Shown: positions 1 through 10,293, numbered from the stretch's first letter. The stretch is DNA of 64,000 bases from MWEI01 sp964600235 (GCA_964600235.1 CAZRIV010000014.1:69371-133370); one strand, 5' to 3'. Program-made: numbers and translations. Notes: generated by a model from the letters alone, not told the origin.

Positions 1-273
1 CATTTAATATTAGTTAGTTATGCAATTGTTCGCATGGAGTTATTGAGCCATGTTACCTTTTTTATCCATATTATGTATTTTTATTCCCTTCCTGAGAAGC
101 ATGTTGCGCCAAGATGGGGTGATACAGCGAGATAAGCATTGCAGGGCACGGGTCCTGGGTGTAAGGTTTTGTGGCTTGGCAGGCGGATGCGCGTCCATAT
201 CGCGGTGGTCTCTTCCCTAAGGAGATCTGCGCGGGTTGATCAATACAGTGTTCCAAGGAGGTGAATCAGGGCC

Positions 274-1056
274 ATGGTTATACCCATCTTCCAGGTTGAT
301 GCATTCACGGATACCGTCTTCTCCGGCAATCCCGCCGCCGTGTGCCCGCTGCACCAGTGGATCAGCGATGAGGCCATGCAGCTCATCGCAAGGGAGAACA
401 ACCTTTCCGAGACCGCCTTCTTCGCACCCGAAGGGAAGCATTATCGCATCAGATGGTTCACGCCCGTGGAAGAGGTGGATCTCTGCGGGCACGCAACCCT
501 GGCTTCCGCCTTTGTCATCTTTACCGAGCTCGATCCCGGGAGTTCGAAGGTCATGTTTGAATCATTGAGCGGCCCTTTGCGGGTGGAGCGCAGTGGCGAA
601 CTGCTCTCCCTGGACTTCCCCTCGCAGCCCCCAGTGGAATGCCCTGCGCCCCAGGACCTCATCGAGGGACTCGGCAGACAACCCTCCCAGGTGCTCAGGT
701 CTGCGGATTACTTCGTGGTCTATGAAAAGGAGCAGGACATCCTTGACCTTTCCCCCAGCATGGACCTGCTCAGGAGAATCGACCTGCGGGGGGTCATCGT
801 GACAGCTCCCGGAACTGCTTCAGACTTTGTATCACGTTTCTTCGCCCCGAGGCTGGGAATAGACGAAGACCCGGTTACCGGAAGCGCCCACTGCGCCCTG
901 ACGCCCTACTGGGCCCGGAGGCTCGGGAAAAAAGAGCTCCGTGCCCGGCAGGTTTCAGAACGCGGCGGCGAGCTCTTCTGCTCAGATGAGGGTGAGCGCG
1001 TCATCATCTCGGGCCGTGCGGTAAAGTACCTGCAGGGGAGCATCGTGATAGGGTGA
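274..1056 (+). CDS. PhzF family isomerase/epimerase-like protein
   Basis: 260-residue protein of the PhzF/diaminopimelate-epimerase fold. The N-terminus reads VDAFTDTVFSGNPAAVC, followed by NNLSETAFF (the Glu matches the catalytic Glu of PhzF), CGHATLA, and DPVTGSAHC near residue 205, all family hallmarks. The length is normal. The start is supported by AAGGAGG about 10 bases upstream. No phenazine genes lie nearby, so this is a generic PhzF-like enzyme of unknown substrate, probably a cytoplasmic isomerase. It is followed after 29 bases by the acylase gene on the same strand. Confidence 0.9.
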   Translation: MVIPIFQVDAFTDTVFSGNPAAVCPLHQWISDEAMQLIARENNLSETAFFAPEGKHYRIRWFTPVEEVDLCGHATLASAFVIFTELDPGSSKVMFESLSGPLRVERSGELLSLDFPSQPPVECPAPQDLIEGLGRQPSQVLRSADYFVVYEKEQDILDLSPSMDLLRRIDLRGVIVTAPGTASDFVSRFFAPRLGIDEDPVTGSAHCALTPYWARRLGKKELRARQVSERGGELFCSDEGERVIISGRAVKYLQGSIVIG

Positions 1057-1085
1057 AAAGGTAATAGCTACATCACAGGGCAATT

Positions 1086-3701
1086 ATGTACTACGGGTGG
1101 GACCAGCGCCGGCAACCTATTCAAAGACGGATAAACCAGGATTTGGCTACACGTCACATGCCGGCAAGAAAATATGCCTCTGCAGGGCCTGGCCTGGCCG
1201 TCCTGCTGATGGTGTCATGCCTATTATGCAGCAGCTGCACCAACGTGGCGACAAATCACTTCAGTGATACCGTCGATGATCCTCAAGGGACTCTGCACCT
1301 CCCAGGCCTGGGGGCACAGGTCCGGGTGATGCGGGACAGCTACGGCATCCCCTACATCGAGGCCCGGGACATGGAGGACATGGCATTTGCCATGGGTTAT
1401 GTCCATGCCACAGACAGGCTCGTCCAGATGACCGGGTTCAAGCTCGTATCGCAGGGCAGGCTTGCGGAGATGGCCGGACCTGTGGCGCTTGACCTGGACA
1501 TCTACCTGCGCAGCATAGGCCTGAGAACCATTACACAGAACATTCTGCAGAAGCTTAACCCGCAGAGCATGGCGTTGCTGCAGAAATACAGCGACGGGGT
1601 GAATGCCTATCTGGAGCTGCACAAGGACAGGATGCCCCCCGGGATAGCCTTGTCGGGATATGTTCCTGAAAAGTGGGAGCCGAAAGATTCCATTTCCGTC
1701 TTCTGCCTGGTCAACCTTGCGCTTTCGTTCAACCTGCACGAGGAGATCTCCACATTGAGCGTGGCCCAGGCCATCGGCGCGGAAAAGGCCGCCTGGCTGC
1801 TGCCCATCTACCCGGACGAGCCCCTGCCCTTTGAAGAGGCTGCAAAACTCAAGGGCATCGACCTGTCAAAGACAGCCGAATCCGTGGCCGGAATCGACTT
1901 GGGCCGACAGATGGCAGCCGTGCTGGGCTTGAAGGGGGTAGCCGCATCCAACAACTGGGCCATTTCAGGGGAAAGAACAGCAGGGTCGGCCAGCATCCTT
2001 GCCAACGACACCCACCTCTTGCTGGGCATGCCTTCCCTGTGGACCATGATGCACATCAAGTGCGGCACATACGATGTGGCAGGTGTAGGTGTAGCAGGTA
2101 TCCCGGCCGTGGTGGCCGGCTGTAACGGCCGCCTCGCCTGGGGCATGACCATGGTCATGGCGGACAACCAGGACCTCTTCCTGGAAAAACTCAGGATCGA
2201 AGGCGGCAAATATTATTATCTCCACAAGGGACAATGGCTCCCCACAAAAGACCGCAAGGAGGTCCTCAAGGTGAAAGGGGGCTCGCCCGTGACAATAACG
2301 ATCCGGGAGACCTGCCACGGACCTCTGCTCAACAACGCCATCGGTCGTGAGCCCAAAGTGCCCTTACAGCCCGTGCCGGTGGAAAGCCCCTACGGCCTCG
2401 CTCTGAGCTGGACCGCCGCCAGTGACGACGAGGATAGCCTCAATACCTTCTTTTCCATAAGCCGGGCATCTTCGGTGGATGAGGTGTTCCCGAGCATGAA
2501 ACGCATCAGGGCCATTGCGCTCAACATGGTCTTTGCGGACAGGGATAACATAGGGTGGCAGGTAACGGGCAACTATCCCATACGGTCAAAAGGAAGAGGC
2601 CTCATGCCCTCTCCGGGCTGGACGGGCGAATACGACTGGAAAGGCCTCATTGACCCCGGAACTCTGCCGTCATCCAAGAACCCTCCCGAGCAATTCATCG
2701 GAACGGCCAACAACCGCACTGTCCCGCGAGATTACAGGAATGTCCTCTCCTCCTCATGGTACTGGCCGGAGCGCGCTGAGCGCATCGCACAGATGGTCGC
2801 CGCCACTGACAGACATACACTTGAAACCTGCATGAATATGCATCTGGACACTCATTCGCTCTTTGTGACCAGGCTCAAGGATGCCCTCTTCAAGGGCAAC
2901 CTTGCAGGGGATATCTCCCGGGAGATTGAATCTCTGAGCGACGAGGGCAAGAAAACCAAAGCAAGGCTCGCCCTCGAGATCATCAAGGGATTCGACGGCG
3001 ACATGGCTGTTGCATCGAAAGGGGCGTCAGTCGTGAGCGCATTACTCGACTGCGCCACGAAAGACATCTTCCTGGACGAAATGGGACCTGAGGAGTCCAG
3101 GGCCTGGAAGGCCTTTATCGTGATCAACAACGAGAGCTACAACGCCACCTGCGACCACCTCATCGTCCGTGGGGACGAGAGCCCGTTCTTCGATGACATA
3201 AAGACCCCGGTCAGGGAGACCAAGGCGGCCATAATTGCACGTTCTTTGGTCCATGCCGTGGAATCACTGGAAACGGGTCTTAGTAAGGACCCTGGAAAAT
3301 GGACTTGGGGTGCGTTACATACCTATACATGGGAGATCGAGGCCTACGCGTTGTCTCCATCCATGGGATTTGTCGAGCGTACGGCCATGGACCTGCTCCG
3401 CCCATATTTCAACCGGGGTCCCTATCCAGCACCCGGCGACTACTTCACCCTTAATGTGTCGGGCTACATGATGGGCCGCAATTACGAAACATGGCTCATT
3501 CCTGCCATGAGGCTCATCGTGGACTTCAGCAAGATCGAACCCATGTTCGCGGTGAACAGCTCGGGCCAGTCGGACAACCCGTCGAGCCCACACTACGATG
3601 ACGGGATAAAGGCCTGGCTCGAGGGCACCTACATCCCCTTCCCCTTCGGCAAAGAGGCGGTCAGGAAGCAGTACAGGGATGTCCTGGTGCTTGAGCCATG
3701 A
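1086..3701 (+). CDS. Penicillin acylase family lipoprotein (Ntn hydrolase)
   Basis: Large Ntn-hydrolase of the penicillin/acyl-homoserine-lactone acylase family (871 residues from this start). The precursor should self-cleave before Ser288 in the motif AASNNWAISG, making that Ser the beta-chain nucleophile. An N-terminal hydrophobic stretch ends in LLCSSC, a plausible lipobox, so the enzyme is probably exported and lipid-anchored. An ATG at 1158 would give a cleaner signal peptide (MPARKYASAG...); the ATG at 1086 has the better ribosome site (AGGG, 5 bases away). Substrate is unknown: amide hydrolysis of acyl compounds is the family activity. Confidence 0.9.
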   Translation: MYYGWDQRRQPIQRRINQDLATRHMPARKYASAGPGLAVLLMVSCLLCSSCTNVATNHFSDTVDDPQGTLHLPGLGAQVRVMRDSYGIPYIEARDMEDMAFAMGYVHATDRLVQMTGFKLVSQGRLAEMAGPVALDLDIYLRSIGLRTITQNILQKLNPQSMALLQKYSDGVNAYLELHKDRMPPGIALSGYVPEKWEPKDSISVFCLVNLALSFNLHEEISTLSVAQAIGAEKAAWLLPIYPDEPLPFEEAAKLKGIDLSKTAESVAGIDLGRQMAAVLGLKGVAASNNWAISGERTAGSASILANDTHLLLGMPSLWTMMHIKCGTYDVAGVGVAGIPAVVAGCNGRLAWGMTMVMADNQDLFLEKLRIEGGKYYYLHKGQWLPTKDRKEVLKVKGGSPVTITIRETCHGPLLNNAIGREPKVPLQPVPVESPYGLALSWTAASDDEDSLNTFFSISRASSVDEVFPSMKRIRAIALNMVFADRDNIGWQVTGNYPIRSKGRGLMPSPGWTGEYDWKGLIDPGTLPSSKNPPEQFIGTANNRTVPRDYRNVLSSSWYWPERAERIAQMVAATDRHTLETCMNMHLDTHSLFVTRLKDALFKGNLAGDISREIESLSDEGKKTKARLALEIIKGFDGDMAVASKGASVVSALLDCATKDIFLDEMGPEESRAWKAFIVINNESYNATCDHLIVRGDESPFFDDIKTPVRETKAAIIARSLVHAVESLETGLSKDPGKWTWGALHTYTWEIEAYALSPSMGFVERTAMDLLRPYFNRGPYPAPGDYFTLNVSGYMMGRNYETWLIPAMRLIVDFSKIEPMFAVNSSGQSDNPSSPHYDDGIKAWLEGTYIPFPFGKEAVRKQYRDVLVLEP

Positions 3702-3825
3702 GCGTGCGTTCAATACAAGCATTATGAATATCTCACTACGGTTGATAAAATGGCCATGATTCTGGTATGAATAATTCCACGAACACGCAACATATGATTC
3801 CACTCATCAAGAGGAGTACTTTATC

Positions 3826-5151
3826 ATGAGCCTTGAAAAAGTTGCCCTGCACGTGCCCGAAATTCTTCTGCCCAAAGACGGGACGGACCTCATGCGATGG
3901 TCGGTAGTCGCCTGCGACCAGTTCACCTCGCAGGCCGATTACTGGAAACAGGTAGATGAACTGGTGGGGTCTTCACCCTCCACGCTCCGCATGATCTATC
4001 CCGAGGCATACCTGAACACCACGGACAATGACGAGCAGATAGACAGGATCGGCAAAGCCATGGAACGCTATCTTGCCGAGGAGACCCTCGTGCCCCAGAA
4101 GCGAGGTTTTGTCCTGATCGAGCGCACCACATCCAGGGGCACCATACGGCGGGGGCTGCTGGTCTGCCTGGACCTTGAGCACTACGATTTCAGGGAAGGC
4201 AGCACCTGCCTCATACGCGCAACCGAAGGCACCGTGGTTGAACGCCTTCCCGTCCGCGTCAAGATACGGGCAAAGGCATCCATCGAACTGCCGCACATCA
4301 TGGTGCTCATCGACGACCCGGAGATGACGGTCATCGAACCCCTGTTCGGTAAAAGGCTCGCCAAGCTCTATGACTTCGATCTGATGATGAACGGCGGCCA
4401 CATCAAGGGCTATCATGTGACCGATGAGGGCATGCTCAAGGAAATTGCCGGAAGCCTTTCGCGGCTTGTCGACCCCGCCCGGTTCTCTGACCGCTACGGT
4501 CTCAGGGACTCTGCCGATGCACTCCTCTTCGCAGTGGGAGACGGCAATCACTCCCTGGCCTCTGCAAAACTCTATTGGGAACAGCTCAAGGAAGCATCAA
4601 CGGACAAAGCGGCGGTCATGAGCCACCCGGCCCGCTATGCGCTGGTGGAGCTGGTCAACGTACACGACAGGGGACTTGAGTTCGAACCCATCCACCGTGT
4701 CCTCTTCAATGTGGACAGCGATGATCTCTTTGCAGCCATGTCTGACTTCTTGATCCCCAAGGATTCCGATGTGACTGTTGTTACCGAGTTCGATCCGGAA
4801 CTTCTGCCCCAGAAAAATGTGCATAAGATAGAATTCGTGACCAATGACGACAGGGGGCACATACTGATATCCAATCCCCGGTGGAATCTCGAGGTCGGCA
4901 GCCTCCAGGCCTTCCTCGACGCCTATTGCGGGGACCACCCGGAGGTGGAGATCGACTATATCCACGGCGATGACGTGGTGCGCGACCTCGCCTCGAAGCC
5001 GGGCGCCATGGGTTTTCTGCTTCCCGTGCTCTCCAAGCACGATCTCTTCAAGACCATTATCCTGGAAGGGGTTCTGCCCAGGAAGGCCTTCTCCATGGGT
5101 CATGCCGAGGAGAAGCGCTATTATGTGGAGTGCAGGAAGATCAGGCCCTGA
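3826..5151 (+). CDS. DUF1015 family protein
   Basis: 441-residue cytoplasmic protein of the DUF1015 family, whose function is not established. Visible marks are the N-terminal VVACDQFTSQADYW segment, a central GDGNHSLASAK motif (residues about 234-244; the family often has DGHHR here) and KPGAMGFLLP near residue 395. It starts 124 bases after the acylase gene and is followed 24 bases later by the QueG-like gene. No signal peptide or membrane segment is seen. Confidence 0.85.
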   Translation: MSLEKVALHVPEILLPKDGTDLMRWSVVACDQFTSQADYWKQVDELVGSSPSTLRMIYPEAYLNTTDNDEQIDRIGKAMERYLAEETLVPQKRGFVLIERTTSRGTIRRGLLVCLDLEHYDFREGSTCLIRATEGTVVERLPVRVKIRAKASIELPHIMVLIDDPEMTVIEPLFGKRLAKLYDFDLMMNGGHIKGYHVTDEGMLKEIAGSLSRLVDPARFSDRYGLRDSADALLFAVGDGNHSLASAKLYWEQLKEASTDKAAVMSHPARYALVELVNVHDRGLEFEPIHRVLFNVDSDDLFAAMSDFLIPKDSDVTVVTEFDPELLPQKNVHKIEFVTNDDRGHILISNPRWNLEVGSLQAFLDAYCGDHPEVEIDYIHGDDVVRDLASKPGAMGFLLPVLSKHDLFKTIILEGVLPRKAFSMGHAEEKRYYVECRKIRP

Positions 5152-5175
5152 TACCATGACGAGAAGCCGGCCCGG

Positions 5176-5949
5176 ATGAAGGATCTCATTACACAGTTCA
5201 TTGAGCGGATCGTATCCGGGCAGGCATCATCAGGTTCTGCCGCCAAAACATGGCGCTCCGCCATCGTGGGTTTTGCACGCGCCGATGACCCCCTCTTCGA
5301 GCGGTTGAAGCGCTCTGCGCACCAGGGGCACCTCCTGCCCACCGACCTGCTGGCAGGGGCAAGGTCCGTGATCGTCTACTTCCTGGCGTTTCGAGAAACA
5401 ATCATGGACGGCAATGTAAGCGGGGATGCCCCCAGCACGGCATGGGCGGCAGCCTATCAGGAGACGAACAACTTGATAACGCTCATCAATACCGAGCTCG
5501 AATCCTTCCTGCAATCCAGGGGGTACCGGTGCGGGACCATCCCGGCCACCCATAATTTCGATGCCGAAAGCCTCCTGAGTCCATGGTCCCACCGCCATGC
5601 AGCCCATATAGCCGGGCTCGGCACCTTCGGGCTGAACAGGATGCTCATCACCCAAATGGGCTGCGGGGGAAGGATCGGGAGCATGGTGACCGAGCTCGAA
5701 CTGGCACCGAGCCAGGGTCCCGGGCAGGAGAACTGCCTGTACCTGCACGACGGATCCTGCGGGGTCTGCATCGAGCGCTGTCCGTGCGGGGCGCTAACCC
5801 ATGATGGGTTTGACAGGCGACGGTGTTATGAACGGCTTTTGGAAAACGAGAAGGGTCTGAACCTTGAAGGCCGTGCGGATGTGTGCGGAAAGTGCTGCTG
5901 CGGGCTGCCCTGTTCCTCACGGAATCCCGTTGAGAGATCCCCTGCATGA
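5176..5949 (+). CDS. Short epoxyqueuosine-reductase-like 4Fe-4S protein
   Basis: 257-residue protein resembling QueG-type Fe-S reductases. The C-terminal third holds a ferredoxin-like cluster motif CGVCIERCPCGAL and a further cysteine group CGKCCCGLPC, enough for two clusters as in QueG. Upstream, HAAHIAGLGTFGLNRMLIT matches the corrinoid-binding half of the family. It is clearly shorter than QueG (about 350 residues or more) and lacks the C-terminal HEAT-like part, so it may be a paralogue with another substrate rather than the tRNA-modifying enzyme. Confidence 0.75.
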   Translation: MKDLITQFIERIVSGQASSGSAAKTWRSAIVGFARADDPLFERLKRSAHQGHLLPTDLLAGARSVIVYFLAFRETIMDGNVSGDAPSTAWAAAYQETNNLITLINTELESFLQSRGYRCGTIPATHNFDAESLLSPWSHRHAAHIAGLGTFGLNRMLITQMGCGGRIGSMVTELELAPSQGPGQENCLYLHDGSCGVCIERCPCGALTHDGFDRRRCYERLLENEKGLNLEGRADVCGKCCCGLPCSSRNPVERSPA

Positions 5950-6086
5950 CTCAGAAGAGCACCGAGGCCAGGGGGGAAAATTACCCTTTAAAGATCATGG
6001 GGCTGGTCAGGGGCAGGCAATGGATGTAACATGAGAGCAGCTGGTGCCCGGCACCCTCATGGCAACACCGGTGTAACGAGGTATAC

Positions 6087-7151
6087 ATGAATATTGACCT
6101 GAACGAGTATGGAATAGGAATGATCGTCGTTATCCTTGCATGCATCGTGGTGCTGATCGCGGGCATGCGCGAGGCTTCCACCATCATCGTTCCCTTCCTT
6201 CTCTCAGTATTTATTGCCGTCATGTGCAGCGGCCCTTTCAAATGGATGCGCAAGAAGCGTTTCCCGGCGTTTATCGCCATTTCGATCATCGTACTGGTCA
6301 TCTTCGGCATCATCTTCGGCGTGGGGGCGTACATCGGCGCATCGGTCAGCGAGTTCCTCCAGCAGCTGCCGCTCTACCAGAAGCGCATCCACCTCCTCAT
6401 GGTCATGATCATCAAATGGCTCGGGACGTTTCAGATCTATATATCCGAGAGGATGATCCTCCAGTATTTCGACCCGGGATCCATCATGGAGATCATCGCC
6501 AACCTCTTAAGGGGCCTGGGAAGCGCCCTGTCCTATGCCCTGATCATCCTCCTCACCATGGCATTCATCCTGGTGGAGGCATCGAGCTTTTCCAGAAAGG
6601 TTCTCTCGATCGGCATATCTCCCAAAAGCATTGAGACCATAGACAGGATACTGGAAAGCATCGGGAAATACCTCGCGCTGAAGACGTGGATCAGCCTGGT
6701 CACCGGCATCCTCGTAACGGTGCTGCTCATGATACTGGGCGTCAAGTATGCCATGTTGTGGGGGGTGGTTACCTTCCTGCTGAATTATATCCCCAACATC
6801 GGGCCCCTGATTTCCGCCATACCGCCCATCCTCCTTTCACTGATGGACTCGGGCCTGGGTACTGCAAGTCTGGTTACCCTGGGCTACGTCGTCATAAAAA
6901 CGATCATAGCCGACATCCTGGAGCCCATATACATGGGCAAAGGGCTCTCCCTTTCCATGCTCGTGGTGGTCCTCTCCCTTGTGTTCTGGGGGTGGGTGCT
7001 CGGTCCGGTCGGGATGCTTCTGTCCGTACCGCTGACCATGATGATAAAAATCACCTGCGAGGGGTTCCCTTCAACAAGGTGGATAGCCGTGCTCCTGGCT
7101 TCCGAAGAGCCTGTCCCCCAGGATCAGGAACCCGCTCGAAACGTCACATGA
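6087..7151 (+). CDS. AI-2E family transporter (PerM-like permease)
   Basis: 354-residue polytopic inner-membrane protein of the AI-2E/PerM family. Two hydrophobic segments lie at the N-terminus, followed by a soluble stretch (residues about 90-150) and then a run of helices containing FLLNYIPNIGPLIS, the family signature. The family exports or antiports diverse solutes; the substrate here cannot be read from sequence. A weak ribosome site (GAGG) precedes the ATG. Confidence 0.88.
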   Translation: MNIDLNEYGIGMIVVILACIVVLIAGMREASTIIVPFLLSVFIAVMCSGPFKWMRKKRFPAFIAISIIVLVIFGIIFGVGAYIGASVSEFLQQLPLYQKRIHLLMVMIIKWLGTFQIYISERMILQYFDPGSIMEIIANLLRGLGSALSYALIILLTMAFILVEASSFSRKVLSIGISPKSIETIDRILESIGKYLALKTWISLVTGILVTVLLMILGVKYAMLWGVVTFLLNYIPNIGPLISAIPPILLSLMDSGLGTASLVTLGYVVIKTIIADILEPIYMGKGLSLSMLVVVLSLVFWGWVLGPVGMLLSVPLTMMIKITCEGFPSTRWIAVLLASEEPVPQDQEPARNVT

Positions 7152-7245
7152 TGATATTTCACGAATATGACATAGACGAGGAAAGGGCTTTTTAGTACAT
7201 TGGGTATATGAACATAGGCAACGTGCAAACGATGAGAGAGAACGA

Positions 7246-7941
7246 ATGAAACGCCTGTTTTTAATGTCCATCCTGCTGATTTCCATATTCATTCCTGCAC
7301 AGTGCCTTTCTGCGGCCGATCCTGCAATCTCGGCCCGCCTGGCCGAATCACTCCAGGCATTCTCCAAGATCATGGCTTCCCCCCAGAGCACTGTCCCGGC
7401 CACCCTGCTCCAGAAGGCCGAAGGTATTGCCATTATCCCCGGAATGGTCAGGGCCAGCTTCTTTGTGGGAACGAGATTCGGCAAGGGTGTCCTCATGGTC
7501 AGGGGCAAGGACGGTCGGTGGAGCAACCCTGCCCTCATTACGGTGACAGGCGGCAGCTTCGGCCTGCAGATGGGCCTGCAATCCACTGATCTTGTGCTCG
7601 TTTTCAGGAGAAGCAACGCCCTCGAGACAAAGGCAAAAGGGAGCATCATTATCGGCACAGACATGTCCATTGTTGCCGGCGCCCTGGCGCTTCACATGGA
7701 CGAGATTACCGAGGCCGACCTGAACGCCGAGATCTATTCCTTTTCCCGATCGACCGGCCTGAATGCTGGTTTCGCCCTTCAAGGAGCCACAATGCGCATG
7801 GATGACGCCGCGACCTCGAACCTTTATGGGAAAAAAGGGCTGACGGCCCGGAATGTCCTCTGGGGCAAGGCTGAAACGTCAACACCCGAGGTCATGAGGT
7901 TCAAGGAGGGCTTTATCAGGCTTACGGGAAAGGCCGACTAG
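7246..7941 (+). CDS. SYLF-domain lipid-binding protein, secreted
   Basis: 231-residue protein with an N-terminal signal peptide (MKRLFLMSILLISIF then cleavage near CLSAADP). The rest is a SYLF (Ysc84) domain: KAEGIAIIPGMVRASFF followed by a Gly-rich part with GGSFGLQMGLQ and STGLNAGFALQGA. SYLF proteins bind lipid, and bacterial members are usually periplasmic. The gene ends 76 bases before the convergent oxidoreductase gene. Confidence 0.88.
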   Translation: MKRLFLMSILLISIFIPAQCLSAADPAISARLAESLQAFSKIMASPQSTVPATLLQKAEGIAIIPGMVRASFFVGTRFGKGVLMVRGKDGRWSNPALITVTGGSFGLQMGLQSTDLVLVFRRSNALETKAKGSIIIGTDMSIVAGALALHMDEITEADLNAEIYSFSRSTGLNAGFALQGATMRMDDAATSNLYGKKGLTARNVLWGKAETSTPEVMRFKEGFIRLTGKAD

Positions 7942-8017
7942 GCGAACGCCTGTCCCTTGATTCCTGCAAAGTCTGCTTTCATCGTCACCTTCCTGCATGC
8001 GGAAGGGCGTTTCACCC

Positions 8018-10255
8018 TCAGGCCGCTTCGACCCGGCAGGGCACAAACCGGTGCAACGGCGTTCCCAGGGGGTCACGGTGGGTGTTCTTGGTCAGGATGT
8101 TGACGTTGATGCCGTATACCTTTCCAGCATAATTAAGGCCGAATCCGTGGGGGATGAGGACCGTACCCCGGCGGACCTGATCGGATATCTGCAGCTCGCC
8201 CACGGCGCTCCCGGCCTCGGTGGTTACCTTTACATTCTGGCCGTCTTCCAGCCCCATCGATGCCGCGTCTTCCGGGTTCACGGAAACCGTGCAGGCCCGC
8301 CGGCCTTTATTCCATTCCGGGTTGCGCATCAAGGTGTTGATATTGTACTTCGTGTGGCGGCCGGCATTCAAGATCATCGGGTAGTCATCCGGCAGCTTCA
8401 GGTCCTTCGCCTCATCTTCCGCGTTCAGATTTTCCGCCTCCGCGACCAGCTCGGGAACATAGACCTCAATCTTTCCCGATGGGGTTTTAATGGCCTTGAA
8501 GTTTTCGTCCGGGTCGACCTCTCCCACCCAGATCCCTTCCGGATGGTCCATCAGTGCCTGAAAAATACGGTCGCCCTGATCCATGCCGGGCTCGAATCCG
8601 ATCCGTGCTGCGTTTTTACGAAACGCCTTGGGCGCGGTCACGAGCATTCCCCACAGGGCGGCCAGGGCCGCGCTGTCCCAGTGTTTACCAAGGGTTTTGG
8701 CAAGCACGAAAGGCATGGCGGACAGGGCTTTGGGTTCGTTCGCGGCCCATTCCATGAGCTTCGCGCCGAAGGCCATCCGGTCGCCCTTGGCTGCCTCGAC
8801 CAATGCTTCGGGTATTTCCGGGATCAGGCCGAGTTTATCCGCCATCAGGGTGAAAATCTGTGACGCTTCCAGGCACTGCCCCGGCGGCGGGACAATGGGC
8901 CGCCGCATCTGGAAAAGCACCTTGGGAAATGTCCACGGAAAGAAGGTGCCGTCCCAGGACTCGTAATAGGTCCGGCAGGGGAGCACATAATGGGCCAGCC
9001 GCGCGGTTTCGCTCATGACGATATCGTTGACCACCAGAAGATCCAGCCTGGCGAAGGCTTCCTCATAGGCCCTGGTGTCCGGATAGGCCCGCAGGGGATT
9101 GCAGGCGCTTACATAGACCGCCCGCAGCCGGTCCGGGCGATCGTTCAGGATTTCCTCGGGCATGACCGCCGGCGGAAACGATCCGGCGGATGCCGGGGGC
9201 ATGTTGGTGACTACGGTGCGCCAGGTTTTTGGGTCCCGCTCGTCCGCGTGATATCCCATGGGCATGACCATGCCCGGGATGACGTTGCCGCCTCGCACGC
9301 AGAAGATGCCGCAGATGGCCCCGAGGATGTTCATCAGATAAGAGTTCAGGGTGCTCCGCCGCCCCATGTATATTCCCAGGTCCGGGTGCAGGCACCAGCG
9401 TTTGGTGGTCATCAGGCGGCACAGCGTAAGGACGTCGTCATAGTTCAGCTCACAGGTCTCGATGGCCGCCCGGGCATCGAAATTTTCAAACCATGGCCGG
9501 ATTTTCTCCCACCCTTCGACATGGTCATTTATGTATTGCCTGTTCTCCCATTGATGATCGATGATGATGGAAATGATGGCCTTGATCAGAAGGGCATCCG
9601 TGCCGGGACGGACCGGGAGGTGCATATCTGCGATGGCCGCGGTTTCGCTTTTTCTGGGATCAATGATGACCAGCACCCGGTTCGGGTCTTTTGAGAACTC
9701 CGTCAGCACCTTCGGAGCCCTGGGCATCTGATGGCTTTCCATGCCGTTCCAGCCCCACCCCACGAGCATTTCACTGGCATGTTCATCCGGAACTGCCACG
9801 TTATACTGCTTCCCCAGCATACGGCCGAACAGCCACCAGATGCCGGAAAATTCCTGTCCGCCTGAGTTGTAAAAATACTGGGACCCCAAGGAACGCAATA
9901 TGGAAAGGCCGAACGCACCTTCGAAATGCCCCCCCTGGGCGCTGGCCCCCATATAGGCCAGGCACCGGGGACCGTGGGAGTCGACCAGCCGTCTCATCTT
10001 TTCGGCGATTTCGCTCGTTGCCTGCTCCCAGGAAACCGGCACAAATTCTTCACCCACCCGCTTCAAGGGTTGTGTGATCCGGTCTTCGGGGTACTGGTGA
10101 TAAATCACGCTGAGCCCCTTGCGACAGGCATATCCCTGGCTCCTGAGGTTGGATTTGTCCGGCCTCACCTTGACCATCCGGTGGTTTTCAACCAGTATCT
10201 CAAGGCCGCAGTTCTGGGCGCAAAGTACACATCCTGTCTTGTGCCACTGATCCAT
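8018..10255 (-). CDS. Molybdopterin-dependent oxidoreductase (DMSO reductase superfamily)
   Basis: 745-residue catalytic subunit of the Mo/W-bisPGD family. Near the N-terminus it carries a [4Fe-4S] motif CVLCAQNCGLEI with a fourth Cys about 27 residues on (GYACRKG), then the MGD-binding core and a C-terminal dinucleotide-binding domain (ILNAGRHTKYNINTL, ending GTPLHRFVPCRV). No Tat signal is visible, so it is likely cytoplasmic. At the usual Mo-ligand site the sequence reads YNSGGQEFSG, with no Cys or selenocysteine. No partner Fe-S or membrane subunit is adjacent. Substrate unknown. A TetR gene lies upstream and a shared operator sits in the gap. Confidence 0.9.
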   Translation of the reverse strand: MDQWHKTGCVLCAQNCGLEILVENHRMVKVRPDKSNLRSQGYACRKGLSVIYHQYPEDRITQPLKRVGEEFVPVSWEQATSEIAEKMRRLVDSHGPRCLAYMGASAQGGHFEGAFGLSILRSLGSQYFYNSGGQEFSGIWWLFGRMLGKQYNVAVPDEHASEMLVGWGWNGMESHQMPRAPKVLTEFSKDPNRVLVIIDPRKSETAAIADMHLPVRPGTDALLIKAIISIIIDHQWENRQYINDHVEGWEKIRPWFENFDARAAIETCELNYDDVLTLCRLMTTKRWCLHPDLGIYMGRRSTLNSYLMNILGAICGIFCVRGGNVIPGMVMPMGYHADERDPKTWRTVVTNMPPASAGSFPPAVMPEEILNDRPDRLRAVYVSACNPLRAYPDTRAYEEAFARLDLLVVNDIVMSETARLAHYVLPCRTYYESWDGTFFPWTFPKVLFQMRRPIVPPPGQCLEASQIFTLMADKLGLIPEIPEALVEAAKGDRMAFGAKLMEWAANEPKALSAMPFVLAKTLGKHWDSAALAALWGMLVTAPKAFRKNAARIGFEPGMDQGDRIFQALMDHPEGIWVGEVDPDENFKAIKTPSGKIEVYVPELVAEAENLNAEDEAKDLKLPDDYPMILNAGRHTKYNINTLMRNPEWNKGRRACTVSVNPEDAASMGLEDGQNVKVTTEAGSAVGELQISDQVRRGTVLIPHGFGLNYAGKVYGINVNILTKNTHRDPLGTPLHRFVPCRVEAA

Positions 10256-10279
10256 GGGGATCTCCTTTCAATTTAAATT

Positions 10280-10293
10280 ATACCATCCGGTAT
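10280..10293. promoter_or_regulatory. Probable TetR operator, oxidoreductase promoter
   Basis: Palindrome ATACC-ATCC-GGTAT lies in the 52-base gap between the TetR gene and the molybdopterin oxidoreductase, 25 bases before the latter's start. The same ATACC-N4-GGTAT pattern lies upstream of the TetR gene itself, so the regulator probably binds both. Inferred from sequence symmetry only. Confidence 0.6.

Noticed and set aside
1..273. First 273 bases searched for a gene or RNA
   Set aside because: Only short frames without ribosome sites; nothing that can be supported.
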